Source: Bacteroidales bacterium
GTDB lineage: Bacteria > Bacteroidota > Bacteroidia > Bacteroidales > SMBSF77
DNA length: 10,906 nt
NCBI GenBank assembly: GCA_021106655.1
Contig: JAIOTT010000144.1
Location: forward strand, 1 to 10,906
Reading direction: 5' to 3'
In this document: positions 1 to 7,900 of the stretch, in pieces
How the letters are laid out: the number at the start of each line of letters is the position of its first letter
Numbering within the stretch: the first letter of the stretch is position 1
Notes under the pieces: generated by a model
What the model was told of the DNA's origin: nothing
Database searches by the model: none
What the model saw: only the letters and a program-made list of their open reading frames with translations
Made by a program: the position numbers and the translations under genes

Positions 1-1
1 G

Positions 2-190
2 ATAAATGGAGCTAGTGTATTAATATCAGGCGGAGGCGGTTTTGGTTCTGACAAGACAGACGCAACAGGACAGGCTACTGTTACTGTATCTAATGTTTTC
101 ATACGTCTGAACCAGGACTCTATAGACCTTAAACTGGTAGCAAAGGCCAATGGTTTTTATGATTACACAGATGAATATATGTCAGTTTAA
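2..190 (+). CDS. C-terminal end of a secreted protein with an Ig-like/carboxypeptidase-regulatory-like beta domain (5' truncated)
   Basis: The reading frame is open from the left edge and ends at TAA 188-190, leaving the last 62 residues of a larger protein. The fragment starts INGASVLISGGG and contains DATGQATVTV. That is the signature of a bacterial-type Ig-like (Big_1) or carboxypeptidase-regulatory-like beta-sandwich: Gly-Ala-x-Val, a Gly-rich turn, then Thr-Asp-Ala-x-Gly before a beta strand. Such domains are normally repeated in extracellular adhesins and S-layer-type proteins. There is no C-terminal membrane helix, so any anchor would lie upstream of the window. A/T content is lower than in the 605-1507 block. 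The family call is by motif recognition only. The exact domain type is uncertain, but the frame itself is well supported by codon use and composition. Confidence 0.7.
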   Translation: MNGASVLISGGGGFGSDKTDATGQATVTVSNVFIRLNQDSIDLKLVAKANGFYDYTDEYMSV

Positions 191-229
191 GATTATACCG
201 TTGATAACACATTGATATAACCACAAACT

Positions 230-285
230 CATTTATTTAACCTAACATTCATATAATATTAACCTAATATTAGGGCAGTGATATT
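230..285 (+). promoter_or_regulatory. Promoter with a 12-bp palindromic operator upstream of the AbrB-like gene
   Basis: A TATA-like element (ATATAATATT, 251-260) is followed by a perfect palindrome CCTAATATTAGG (263-274), then ATG at 286. The 9-mer TTAACCTAA occurs twice (237-245 and 259-267), exactly 22 bp apart, or two helical turns; the second copy overlaps the palindrome. A second TATA-like stretch lies at 230-240. The palindrome sits between the TATA element and the expected start site near 282, where a bound repressor would block transcription. No strong SD precedes the ATG, only AGGGCAGTGA. The operator role is inferred. Confidence 0.5.
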
Positions 286-432
286 ATGCCGAAATTGTCA
301 AAAGATAAATCTGGATATTTTAAGATTAGTGTAAGCCCTGAGATTGTGAGATTATTCAATCTTGATCCTAGCAAAACATACGACTGGGAAAACATCGGTG
401 GCTTTCCTGCATTGAAGGAGCGCAAGGAATGA
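286..432 (+). CDS. Small AbrB/MazE-like protein (48 aa), putative DNA-binding regulator
   Basis: ATG 286 to TGA 430-432 gives 48 residues. Residues 10-32 (GYFKISVSPEIVRLFNL then DPSKTYDW) resemble the swapped-hairpin beta-alpha-beta core of archaeal AbrB/SpoVT/MazE-like proteins. In that family the pattern is a strand, Pro-x-x-(Ile/Leu/Val), a short helix, a hydrophobic-x-Pro-Gly/Ser-Asp/Lys turn and a second strand. The usual Gly after the second Pro is Ser here (DPSKT), so the match is approximate. Members bind DNA as dimers and often act as repressors or antitoxins. The promoter holds a palindrome that could be its own operator. Its stop overlaps the start of the next small gene, which suggests translational coupling. 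The gene is too short for confident assignment, and the function is inferred from the motif. Confidence 0.55.
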   Translation: MPKLSKDKSGYFKISVSPEIVRLFNLDPSKTYDWENIGGFPALKERKE

Positions 433-518
433 CTGCAGAACTAAAGAAGGACTTGCTATTTGCATCCCTGGGTTTCGGCCTGGGCTTCATGGTGTGTTTG
501 ATTTATGTATCGCTATAA
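429..518 (+). CDS. 29-residue single-pass membrane peptide overlapping the AbrB-like gene
   Basis: ATG 429-431 overlaps the upstream stop in the arrangement ATGA (429-432), a typical coupled start. The product, beginning MTAELKKDLLFASLGF, is 29 residues long with a charged N-terminus (Glu, Lys, Lys, Asp) and one hydrophobic stretch from about residue 9 to the end, long enough to cross the membrane. It ends at TAA 516-518. No family is recognised. The overlap and amphipathic layout support a real gene, possibly a small membrane partner or a toxin-like peptide paired with the AbrB-like protein. That pairing is inference, and a chance ORF cannot be excluded at this length. Confidence 0.45.
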   Translation: MTAELKKDLLFASLGFGLGFMVCLIYVSL

Positions 519-559
519 ATCAAGTTGTGTTGCGCGGCGGGGGTCGTTATAAAAATCAG

Positions 560-604
560 ATTAAAAAGAAAAATTATATATATAGCAACAATCAACTTTT
601 TATT
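560..604 (+). promoter_or_regulatory. Archaeal BRE/TATA promoter for a leaderless transcript
   Basis: A purine-rich BRE-like stretch (AAAAAGAAAAA, 563-573) directly precedes TTATATATATA (574-584). The TATA centre at about 579 is 26 bp upstream of ATG 605, so transcription would start at or very near the start codon. No SD lies before ATG 605, which fits leaderless translation. Confidence 0.65.
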
Positions 605-1279
605 ATGTCACCCCCCCCAGCAATTGGAGTTTCACTTAGTTTAGGGGAATATATATTATTAATTTTTTTAATCATTGGATTGTGTTTTCTTTGTGTTTTT
701 TTACTAAACACGTTTTCACTTACAACGTCAAAATTGGGTATGTATCACATAACAGAGTCTAGACTGGAACGATTTAAAAATTTATATGTTACTTATTTAA
801 CATTGTTGTTTTTATTAACCACTTTCATATTAATATCAACATATAGTTTTTTTAATATGGTAAATGATTTGAATGTTTTCACTTTCGGATTAGCTACGGC
901 ATGTATTTTATTATTGTCAATTAGAATTTATGTTACTACAGGATTGATTGCTGTTGAAAAAATTGAAGATGATGAAGGTTTTGATTGGAAACAAGCCAAA
1001 GAAAGGATTTTATCTACACTATATTCATTATTAGTAACAATAATTATTTTAATTTGTTTTGGTATTATATTGATTACTTTAGATTTTTCATCGAATCATG
1101 ATACTAAAATAAATGAACTTATGAGTGTCAATTTTTACGTTAATTTTTCTTTTGTGAAATTGTTTATTTGCAGTTTAACATTTCCATTAGTAATTGCTTC
1201 TGTTGGTGAATTGCTTAGATTCATTACTTCTAATATATATAAACATCCCAGTAATCAACCGAATAAAAATAATGATTAA
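605..1279 (+). CDS. Five-helix integral membrane protein of unknown function (224 aa)
   Basis: I place the start at ATG 605 (MSPPPAIGVSLS) rather than at an in-frame start 111 bases upstream. A promoter lies between the two, and the extra N-terminus reads through that promoter. About five hydrophobic segments are visible: residues 16-38, 61-83, 92-116, 137-161 and 178-202. A charged loop (EKIEDDEGFDWKQAKER) follows helix 3, and the tail is polar and Asn-rich. No catalytic or transport motif was recognised and no family can be named. Base composition is very A/T-rich, with Leu and Ile mostly TTA and ATT, unlike the flanking surface-protein genes; recent acquisition is possible. A run of eight C at 611-618 encodes the Pro triplet; a one-base slip in either direction leads to a stop within about ten codons. 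Confidence 0.8.
   Translation: MSPPPAIGVSLSLGEYILLIFLIIGLCFLCVFLLNTFSLTTSKLGMYHITESRLERFKNLYVTYLTLLFLLTTFILISTYSFFNMVNDLNVFTFGLATACILLLSIRIYVTTGLIAVEKIEDDEGFDWKQAKERILSTLYSLLVTIIILICFGIILITLDFSSNHDTKINELMSVNFYVNFSFVKLFICSLTFPLVIASVGELLRFITSNIYKHPSNQPNKNND
611..618 (+). repeat. C8 homopolymer inside the start of the membrane-protein gene
   Basis: Eight consecutive C residues begin at codon 3 of the 605-1279 gene, in otherwise very A/T-rich DNA. Plus-one and minus-one slippage both give early TAG stops, so the tract could act as an on/off switch. Confidence 0.6.
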
Positions 1280-1294
1280 TAATTAATAATGTAA

Positions 1295-1327
1295 AAGTAT
1301 TTATAACTACAAAGATAAGATAAGGTG
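1295..1327 (+). promoter_or_regulatory. TATA-like promoter and SD for the 57-aa hydrophobic protein
   Basis: A TATA-like element (TATTTATAAC, about 1298-1307) is followed by the SD AAGGTG (1322-1327), six bases before ATG 1334. The expected start near 1328 would leave a very short leader that cuts into the SD. Either the transcript starts slightly earlier, or the gene is read through from 605-1279. Confidence 0.45.
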
Positions 1328-1333
1328 TTTTCT

Positions 1334-1507
1334 ATGAGCGGTATAATAATAGGTGTCAAAGCGGTTATGGGTTCTCTTGGTATTGCTATTTCAATATCTA
1401 GTTTGGTTGAAGCAATTTCGATGGGCGTGGTTTTTGGGGCTATGGTTGTTTTGATTTCGTTAGCGATCCCAGAATCTACTAAAAAAGACGACGCTATTAA
1501 AGACTGA
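1334..1507 (+). CDS. Small hydrophobic membrane protein (57 aa), unknown function
   Basis: ATG 1334 is preceded by AAGGTG with a six-base spacer. The in-frame GTG at 1325 lies inside that SD and is rejected as the start. The product (MSGIIIGVKAVMGSLGIAIS and onward) has two hydrophobic stretches, about residues 3-22 and 28-46. They are rich in Gly, Ala, Ile and Val, and a short charged tail (ESTKKDDAIKD) follows. It resembles the small two-helix membrane proteins common in archaeal mobile elements, but no specific family is recognised. It lies 54 bp downstream of the five-helix gene on the same strand and shares its A/T-rich composition. An oligo-T terminator follows immediately. Confidence 0.65.
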   Translation: MSGIIIGVKAVMGSLGIAISISSLVEAISMGVVFGAMVVLISLAIPESTKKDDAIKD

Positions 1508-1510
1508 GTT

Positions 1511-1527
1511 GACTTTGATTTTTTTCC
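1511..1527 (+). terminator. Oligo-T archaeal terminator (T7)
   Basis: Seven T (1519-1525) lie a few bases after the stop of the 57-residue gene. Archaeal RNA polymerase terminates at such T tracts without needing a hairpin. Confidence 0.55.
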
Positions 1528-1977
1528 AAGGCCAATGTTAATCCCTGCAGCTTTAGTATAGACTTCATGACCGGCCTGATCTGGCAGGGTCTATAATGTT
1601 GCCTGGCATGTTGCAGCACAACAAGGACTTTGACAGCATGCTAAACACCATTTCAATATATAGGGCTTCGCAGGATAGGCGCTGTGGGACTTTTAGCGCA
1701 TGTTTGATACACAAGTACCCACCATTCGCTTAAATCGGCTTAGAATCGAAGTTTGTGGTTTGAAATCTTTAGTTTTTTTGCCAATCTCGCCATTTTTACT
1801 AATTCTTTCCTTTAATGCCAGATTATCACGTACAAGATACTTGTTAAAATACTTTCAAACCAAAAACCTCTTAGGATGCCACACAATCGCTTATCTATAC
1901 CCTGCTAATGGTTTACTACCCACCAAACCAGTACAGCCCGTTTAAATCGAAGGGTCCTGATAGCGGTTTTTGCAACA
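1528..1977. other. Gene-poor stretch of about 450 bases, less A/T-rich than its left neighbour
   Basis: No intact gene with a start signal was found here. The segment 1528-1690 is clearly richer in G and C than 605-1507. A minus-strand open stretch (1693-1854) reads like protein but lacks a start. All six frames are interrupted and no terminal inverted repeats are obvious. It separates the plus-strand cluster from the 3' end of the minus-strand surface-protein operon, so the two units converge here. Confidence 0.55.
1693..1925 (-). pseudogene. Possible decayed coding remnant, unrecognised family
   Basis: On the minus strand a 53-codon open stretch (1854 down to the stop at 1693-1695) begins KYFNKYLVRDNLALKERI. 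It has the charged, balanced composition of a real protein. In the same frame upstream, further protein-like pieces (GLVGSKPLAGYR and AIVWHPKRFLV) are separated by a TAA and a TGA. There is no start codon or SD. This looks like the eroded end of a gene, possibly from a mobile element, but I do not recognise the family. The plus-strand ORF over the same bases is hydrophobic and has the look of an antisense shadow. The call is weak and could be chance. Confidence 0.3.
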
Positions 1978-4944
1978 TTATTTCAATCTTTTTGCGAACA
2001 ACAACCCAATTAAAAATATCCACCACAACCGAACACCAACAACTGTATCCGTTTTCGTGTCTTTTTCAAACATGATGTACGGTGCGCCTGGAATATAGAG
2101 GTTTGGCACTTCGACCCACCCCATCAAATCGATGATGACAATTTCAACAAAAACCCGCTGGAGGTTGCCATTAGGATCATAGATTTTTATTTGGCTTTCT
2201 TGATAGTTGTAAACGCCCCTCAAAGCTGGATTTAAAATTACACGAACTTTGTTCTCAGACACACTGCATGTAGCTAACTTGTTATCATCCACCACCACAC
2301 AACTGAAATTACCATGTGTTAGTGTTTTTGAGTATGTCGGATCGTCAGTACCAAAATTAACTTTGAACATTGACAGTCCTTCGCCTGCAATTATTCTAAA
2401 TATTCCAGGTATTGAAATGTTAGTTATTGGTTCGGTTGGTATTGCTGTAGCTGTAGCCGTTGCGGTTGGTGTGGGTGTTGCTGTGTGTGCGGGTGCTTCA
2501 CCACCACCTTCGCCGGACGAACTCAATACATTGATGTATGCAGTTGATGTGGTGGTGTTCCAGATACTATAATTATCTTGGGAATAATAATTTGTTATGT
2601 AATGTTTGGTAACTAATGACGATGAAAAACCATACGACCATGTATTGCCAATGGTGTTACTCATTGTGTAATTTGTACCTTGGATTTTAGCGTATACTGT
2701 AGTTATTGTTGCATTTGGATTCAATACATTTATTGTTATTGTAGATGTAATACCTTGAAGTACATTTACAGGTGATACAAGTTCATTTAAAAAAGTAAAA
2801 TTAGACGTCCCACTGGATGCCTGTAATGAAAAGTTGACATCCAACCATACAGTTACACTTTCACTTTCATCATCAGTAGCAATCAATCTCAATGTGTAAT
2901 TATCAGTTACAGAATAATAACTTGTAGTATCAAAGTCAATGTCTGCATAAATACCATGATTAATATCTGAATTAGTAAATGTGTTATTAATAACAGATAC
3001 AAATGTTTCATTTCCATAATGTAATGTTAAATTATGGGTAACTACTCCACCGTCCGGGTCACTGGATACTCCACATCCAACTTGAATAGTATCTGAATAC
3101 GACCCATTCATTTCATAATCTTCTGAACCTGAAACATGGAAATGGTCTATGGTTGGATTTGTTGGTATACCATAAACACTACCATCGACATTAAATACTA
3201 AAAATTCACCACTCGCATCATTTTTTTCATATGCAATAACAAATTTATCATCGGATAATTCTATACCTGTCGCCGTTTCATATGATGATACTGAAACAAC
3301 ACTGGAAGTTCCAACATCGTCATCAGCGTCTATAGGACCTGTTATCAAGTTACCACCCACATCATATATTGAAAACGTAATATCCCCATCTACATCATCC
3401 GCCCAAGATATTACAAAATGGGATTGATTTAACGCAGATGCTGAAACAGAATAAGATGTACCAACATCGGTATCCGCATCTATAGGACCTGTTATCAAGT
3501 TACCACTTACATCATATATTGAAAACGTGGCATCATCATCCGTATTATCAAACCAAGATATTATAAAATATGTTTCATTCAATGCAGATACAGAAACCAC
3601 ACCATTTCCCATATCTTCATCAGCGTCTATAGGACCCGTTATCAAGTTACCACTTACATCATATACTGAAAACGTAGCATCATTTTCTGCATCATCAAAC
3701 CACCCAAATACAAAATGAGTACTGTTTAAAGCAGATACAGAAACCCCCCCATAATATCCGGAAGTTGTATCGGCGTCTATAGGACCCGTTATCAAATTAC
3801 CACTTGTATCATATACAGAAAATGTAACATCCTGATCAGATCCATCACCCCACCCAAATACAAAATGAGTGTCATTAAAAGCAGACACATAAACATCAGA
3901 ATTAAAATTACCAACATCGTCCGCAGCATCTATAGGACCCGTTATCAAATTACCACCCACGTCATAGATAGCAAATGTAACATCATCGACAAGTCCATAA
4001 TCATACCATGCAAGAACAAAATGGGTACTGTTCAAAGCAGTTGCTGAAACGTGAGCATTCATACCAACATTGGTATCCGCATCTATAGGACCCGTGATTA
4101 AAGTGCCATTTGTATTATAGATCGCAAATGTAATATCCTCTAGTAAACTATCAAACCAACCCACAACTATTGTATTACCATCTAATTGACAAACAGAAAG
4201 ACACGGAGTAGTGTGTTCACTGAATGTAGGATCAACTAATATTTCCTGTCCTGGATTTAAAGTTCCAGTACTCTTAGTAAAACCCACAGCCATTATGTCG
4301 ATCAATGGTTTATCTATTACAGAACCACTCCCAATATAAAATTCGTTAATATTAAACCCATCACTTATCAAGTCCATGAAATTGAAATCAATGTCAGAAT
4401 TAAAAGTAACACTTGCTTCAACATTATTTAAATCCTGCCGGATATACACAGGTTTAACATCACCAACTATATAATTATTATCGTTGTAAGTAATTGTATC
4501 TTCATCTTCTACCGTAATAATATAATACATCTGCATATCGTTTATTGGATGTGCATAATTGTTTTTTAAGCTATGTTCGATTTTCATCGGCTGATTTTCA
4601 TAAAAATACCAATACTGTTTCCACACGAAATTGTCATCATCGTTTATCGCTTCAAACACATGGTCTTTTCCATTTATAGTATGTAACCATGTCCATTCAT
4701 AATCCATTGACGTGTATATATATTCAGTTCCTGCATAGGTGCCCTTCAATGCAAACCCGATGAACCGTTCACCATTGACGGTCACAACCCCATTTAAGTT
4801 TGTTTCAAAAGTTAAGTTGGTGTGATCCGTCATTACTCCATTGCTGAAACCAGATTCATAACCAGTATTATCATTTATGGCATACGCAGCAGCAGGAAGG
4901 ATTAGAAGAACCAACGCTATAATAAATAAAATATATTTTGCCAT
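1978..4944 (-). CDS. Giant surface protein with seven-blade propeller-like repeats, membrane-anchored (988 aa)
   Basis: ATG 4944-4942 has the SD GAGGG nine bases upstream. Residues 1-22 are a signal peptide ending AAAYA. Residues 23-245 form an N-terminal beta-rich domain ending LVDPTF, and 248-592 hold seven units of 49-51 residues. Most units carry a Val-Ser-Ala strand, HFV(F/I)(G/S)W, TFS(I/V)YD and GNLITGPIDAD, which suggests a seven-bladed beta-propeller. About 600-700 is a cadherin/PKD-like sandwich (SSDPDGGVV) and about 700-800 an Ig-like domain. A Pro/Thr/Ala linker (TPTPTATATATA) follows. About 845-960 is a C-terminal domain with Cys882 and Cys893, homologous to the end of the upstream protein. 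A membrane helix spans about 967-984 before KRLK. Asn-X-Ser/Thr sequons are frequent. The gene lies 16 bp downstream of the 1134-aa gene in one operon. Adhesin, spike or S-layer-like role is inferred; no catalytic motif is seen. Confidence 0.9.
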   Translation of the reverse strand: MAKYILFIIALVLLILPAAAYAINDNTGYESGFSNGVMTDHTNLTFETNLNGVVTVNGERFIGFALKGTYAGTEYIYTSMDYEWTWLHTINGKDHVFEAINDDDNFVWKQYWYFYENQPMKIEHSLKNNYAHPINDMQMYYIITVEDEDTITYNDNNYIVGDVKPVYIRQDLNNVEASVTFNSDIDFNFMDLISDGFNINEFYIGSGSVIDKPLIDIMAVGFTKSTGTLNPGQEILVDPTFSEHTTPCLSVCQLDGNTIVVGWFDSLLEDITFAIYNTNGTLITGPIDADTNVGMNAHVSATALNSTHFVLAWYDYGLVDDVTFAIYDVGGNLITGPIDAADDVGNFNSDVYVSAFNDTHFVFGWGDGSDQDVTFSVYDTSGNLITGPIDADTTSGYYGGVSVSALNSTHFVFGWFDDAENDATFSVYDVSGNLITGPIDADEDMGNGVVSVSALNETYFIISWFDNTDDDATFSIYDVSGNLITGPIDADTDVGTSYSVSASALNQSHFVISWADDVDGDITFSIYDVGGNLITGPIDADDDVGTSSVVSVSSYETATGIELSDDKFVIAYEKNDASGEFLVFNVDGSVYGIPTNPTIDHFHVSGSEDYEMNGSYSDTIQVGCGVSSDPDGGVVTHNLTLHYGNETFVSVINNTFTNSDINHGIYADIDFDTTSYYSVTDNYTLRLIATDDESESVTVWLDVNFSLQASSGTSNFTFLNELVSPVNVLQGITSTITINVLNPNATITTVYAKIQGTNYTMSNTIGNTWSYGFSSSLVTKHYITNYYSQDNYSIWNTTTSTAYINVLSSSGEGGGEAPAHTATPTPTATATATAIPTEPITNISIPGIFRIIAGEGLSMFKVNFGTDDPTYSKTLTHGNFSCVVVDDNKLATCSVSENKVRVILNPALRGVYNYQESQIKIYDPNGNLQRVFVEIVIIDLMGWVEVPNLYIPGAPYIMFEKDTKTDTVVGVRLWWIFLIGLLFAKRLK
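3169..4203 (-). repeat. Seven tandem propeller-blade repeats (about 150 bp each) inside the 988-aa gene
   Basis: The plus-strand landmark TATAGGACC recurs at 3331, 3481, 3628, 3778, 3931 and 4084, a period of 147-153 bp. It encodes the Gly-Pro-Ile of LITGPIDA between blades. Six joints connect seven units. The outermost units (residues 248-282 and 547-592) are the most diverged, and the central ones are nearly identical at the DNA level around the joint. Central duplication with terminal divergence is typical of a propeller that expanded by unequal exchange. Confidence 0.85.
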
Positions 4945-4960
4945 ATTATTATTCCCTCAT

Positions 4961-7900
4961 TCAATTAAATCCTTTATACCCAAAGTATCCCAGTCCCACA
5001 ACCATAGAACCAATAAACCAAGTTTTAATTCCAATCAATACGCCATCAACTACTTCAAAAAACACAGATAAAAATGACCCTAAAGCATCACCCACATAAA
5101 TCTCACACATTGGAATACTTGAACCAATGTTTATTATCCTAAGAATAACATCGGCAGTTGCGTGATATCCATCCCCATCAGTAATTGTAACTACATCTTC
5201 AATTACTTTGATGGATCGATTGATATCGTATACTACCTCAACGTCCATGCGGTCCTCGCTAATTGAACAGGTTCCCACTTCTGAATCACACGATTCAATA
5301 AATCTGTTTGAAATAAATCGATATGAAGTTTTACCTTCATCCCCAGTTAATATAAAATAAGTATCAAGCCGACCGGGTGTAAGTGCTAAATCACCCAATA
5401 TTGTTTCGTTAATTGTGATGTTGGTGCCACCACCACCACCGCCACCTCCTGCTGATCCAGTAGCCACGAAGAAAGAAGGGCCTGCAGTACTATCACTATT
5501 ACCTGAATCGTCAGAAGCGTAAATAGTTGATGCGTAACTGCCTGCTGATCCTGTACTAAAATTGTAAATGTAATTTTCGCCGGATAACGTCATTGTGTAA
5601 TTTGTACATGAAAGCTCTAGTTGTCCAATACATACTTTTACTGATGTGATTGTACCGTTAGCTATTGAAATACTTGAAGATAATTGGTATGTTGAATCAG
5701 TTGTACCACTGGCAGGGGTTACTGAAGAGCTATCAATAGATGGGGGTGTTACATCTACTGTTATGATCTCTTGGTATTCTATAGAAGTATCATTTGCATC
5801 TGTAAGTCTACCATAAATTGTATGGCTTCCTGTTGTCCAATTAACTGTAATTGTACAGTTGGCTTCAGTGCCATTGGGTGTACTTGTGGAGTTACAGAGG
5901 TTGCTTGCTCCAATACTATCACCTACATGGAATGTATAACTATCATCGTTTTGATCATATGCAGTCAGTGTACTTACTAAAATATCATACCCATATTTTT
6001 TAGTACTTACGTTTGTCGTTATACCTGATAAGGTGGGGGCATAATTACCTGTGCCGATTGTTGCGGTTGCTGATAATAACTGACTGCCGTTTTCATATCC
6101 GTCGTTTGGAATGATTCCAACTTTCCAAACGTCATCATCTGTAAGGTTAGATGCAAGTATTGTGATAATGTCGTTTAATCCGGATTGAAGTACATCGTTT
6201 TTATACCAGCGATGATATAGGGTTACGCTATCGCCGTTGCCGTCTGTGGCCGTGTCATTGGTTGCGGTTAAGTCGTCGGTGTCTTGGGGTGCTCCGGGGG
6301 ATATTGCAACATTTGTGATTACTGGCAGGGCGTTTATTTTGAATGTGCCGGTTTCCCATGCGCTATTTTCATAATTATCATTTGTTCTGACCTGAACATA
6401 GTAAGTAGTGTTTCGAGATAATGTAGAACCTGCATAAATATCATGATTGTCAGTACCGGTCTGTATGCCGCTATCCCATTTATCAGATAAACCGCTGGAT
6501 GTGCCTACGAATACCTGCCATGATTCTTGTGTGTCGCTGTCACCATCGGAGTATGACCAGGTGAAATATGGTGTAGAGGTATTTGTATAAATCTGAATGG
6601 GGTTTGTTGCAGATTCGGTTTTTACTGTTGATGTCACCGGGACAGTATTAAATCTGAATGTTCCTTTTTTCCATGTGCTATTTGCATGTGAATCATTTGT
6701 ACGGACTTGAACATAATATGTCGTGGCTCTGCTTAATGCCGAACCGGCATAGATATCATATTTGTCTGTGCCGGATTGGATCCCACTATCCCATTTATCC
6801 GATAAGCCACTGGATGTGCCTACATGTATCTGCCAGGAGTTTTGTGCAACATCTTCATTATCGGTATATGTCCAGGTGAAATATGGTGTTGAAAGGTTTG
6901 TGTATATTCGTGTGCCATTAACTACATGTTCTGTTTTCAGGTTTGATGTTTCAGGGGCTTCATCCCATATATTACCGTAATAGTCGCCGCCTACATCGCC
7001 GGTTATTGCTTTCCAAATTGAACTTTCACTAAATAAGGTAGTAATACCATATCCACCATCTGACATATCGGTGATATGGCTGTTGTCGCTTGACCAGGAA
7101 CCGCCACCGACATATCCAACATTGTCACCGCTGCCTGTTGTAGCTGATATTAATTTTAGTGTGCCACTGTCGTTAAATACTGTTGGCCTGAAATAGTCGT
7201 ATGTTGTGGTTATGCCGCTTACTACGTTTGAATCACTTGACCAGGGACCGCCACCAGTATATCCGGTTGGTGTTGCTGCGCCGGATTCCTTTTCGCCCAT
7301 GATTAACTTTAATGTGCCGCCGTCATTGTAAACACACGGGACCGAGTGAGCGACCATATTAGAAATGCCGCTTACCACATCTGAGTTACTTGACCAAGGG
7401 CCGCCACCGATATAACCGTCAACTGTTCCGTCTGAGCCGCCAACGATTAATTTAATTGTGCTGCCGTCTTTATACACTGTTGGAACTGAATAACTCCCAA
7501 TATCAGATATTCCAGATACAAGGGTATTATTTGTTACCCATGTTGAACCTGAGCGATCATAACCATAGCAAATACCATCATATCCGCCGGATATCATCTG
7601 ATTAAAACCATGAACATTAAAAACGTGTGGGGTTGATGCGAAGTTGATATTAGATATCCCTGAAACAATGCTTGAATCGCTTGACCAAAAGCCTACATTA
7701 GGATCAAAATAGATAGTTCCCTGTAATGTGTCTATTTTTTCTTTTTCAAATACTGTGAATAATTCAATACTTCCGGGACTATTATATTTTACTTCGTAAT
7801 ATCCTCTTATTATTGTACCGTGATCATCCCATGCGATAGGGCTTTTGAAGATTAAACCATTATCACCAAAGTACACTACTGACGCTGTTATTTCTTTTGT

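Noticed and set aside
494..604. Upstream in-frame start giving a 261-aa version of the membrane protein
   Set aside because: The extra residues read through an evident BRE/TATA promoter and would be translated from inside the preceding small gene; ATG 605 fits a leaderless transcript.
1700..1945. 81-codon plus-strand ORF
   Set aside because: No SD, skewed hydrophobic composition, and it lies antisense to a more protein-like minus-strand frame.
2249..2572. 107-codon plus-strand ORF rich in Val-Ala-Val-Gly
   Set aside because: It is the antisense shadow of the Pro/Thr/Ala linker and C-terminal domain of the 988-aa gene.
3169..4203. Regularly spaced repeats considered as a CRISPR or satellite array
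   Set aside because: The units are about 150 bp, in frame, and encode a continuous repeated protein domain.
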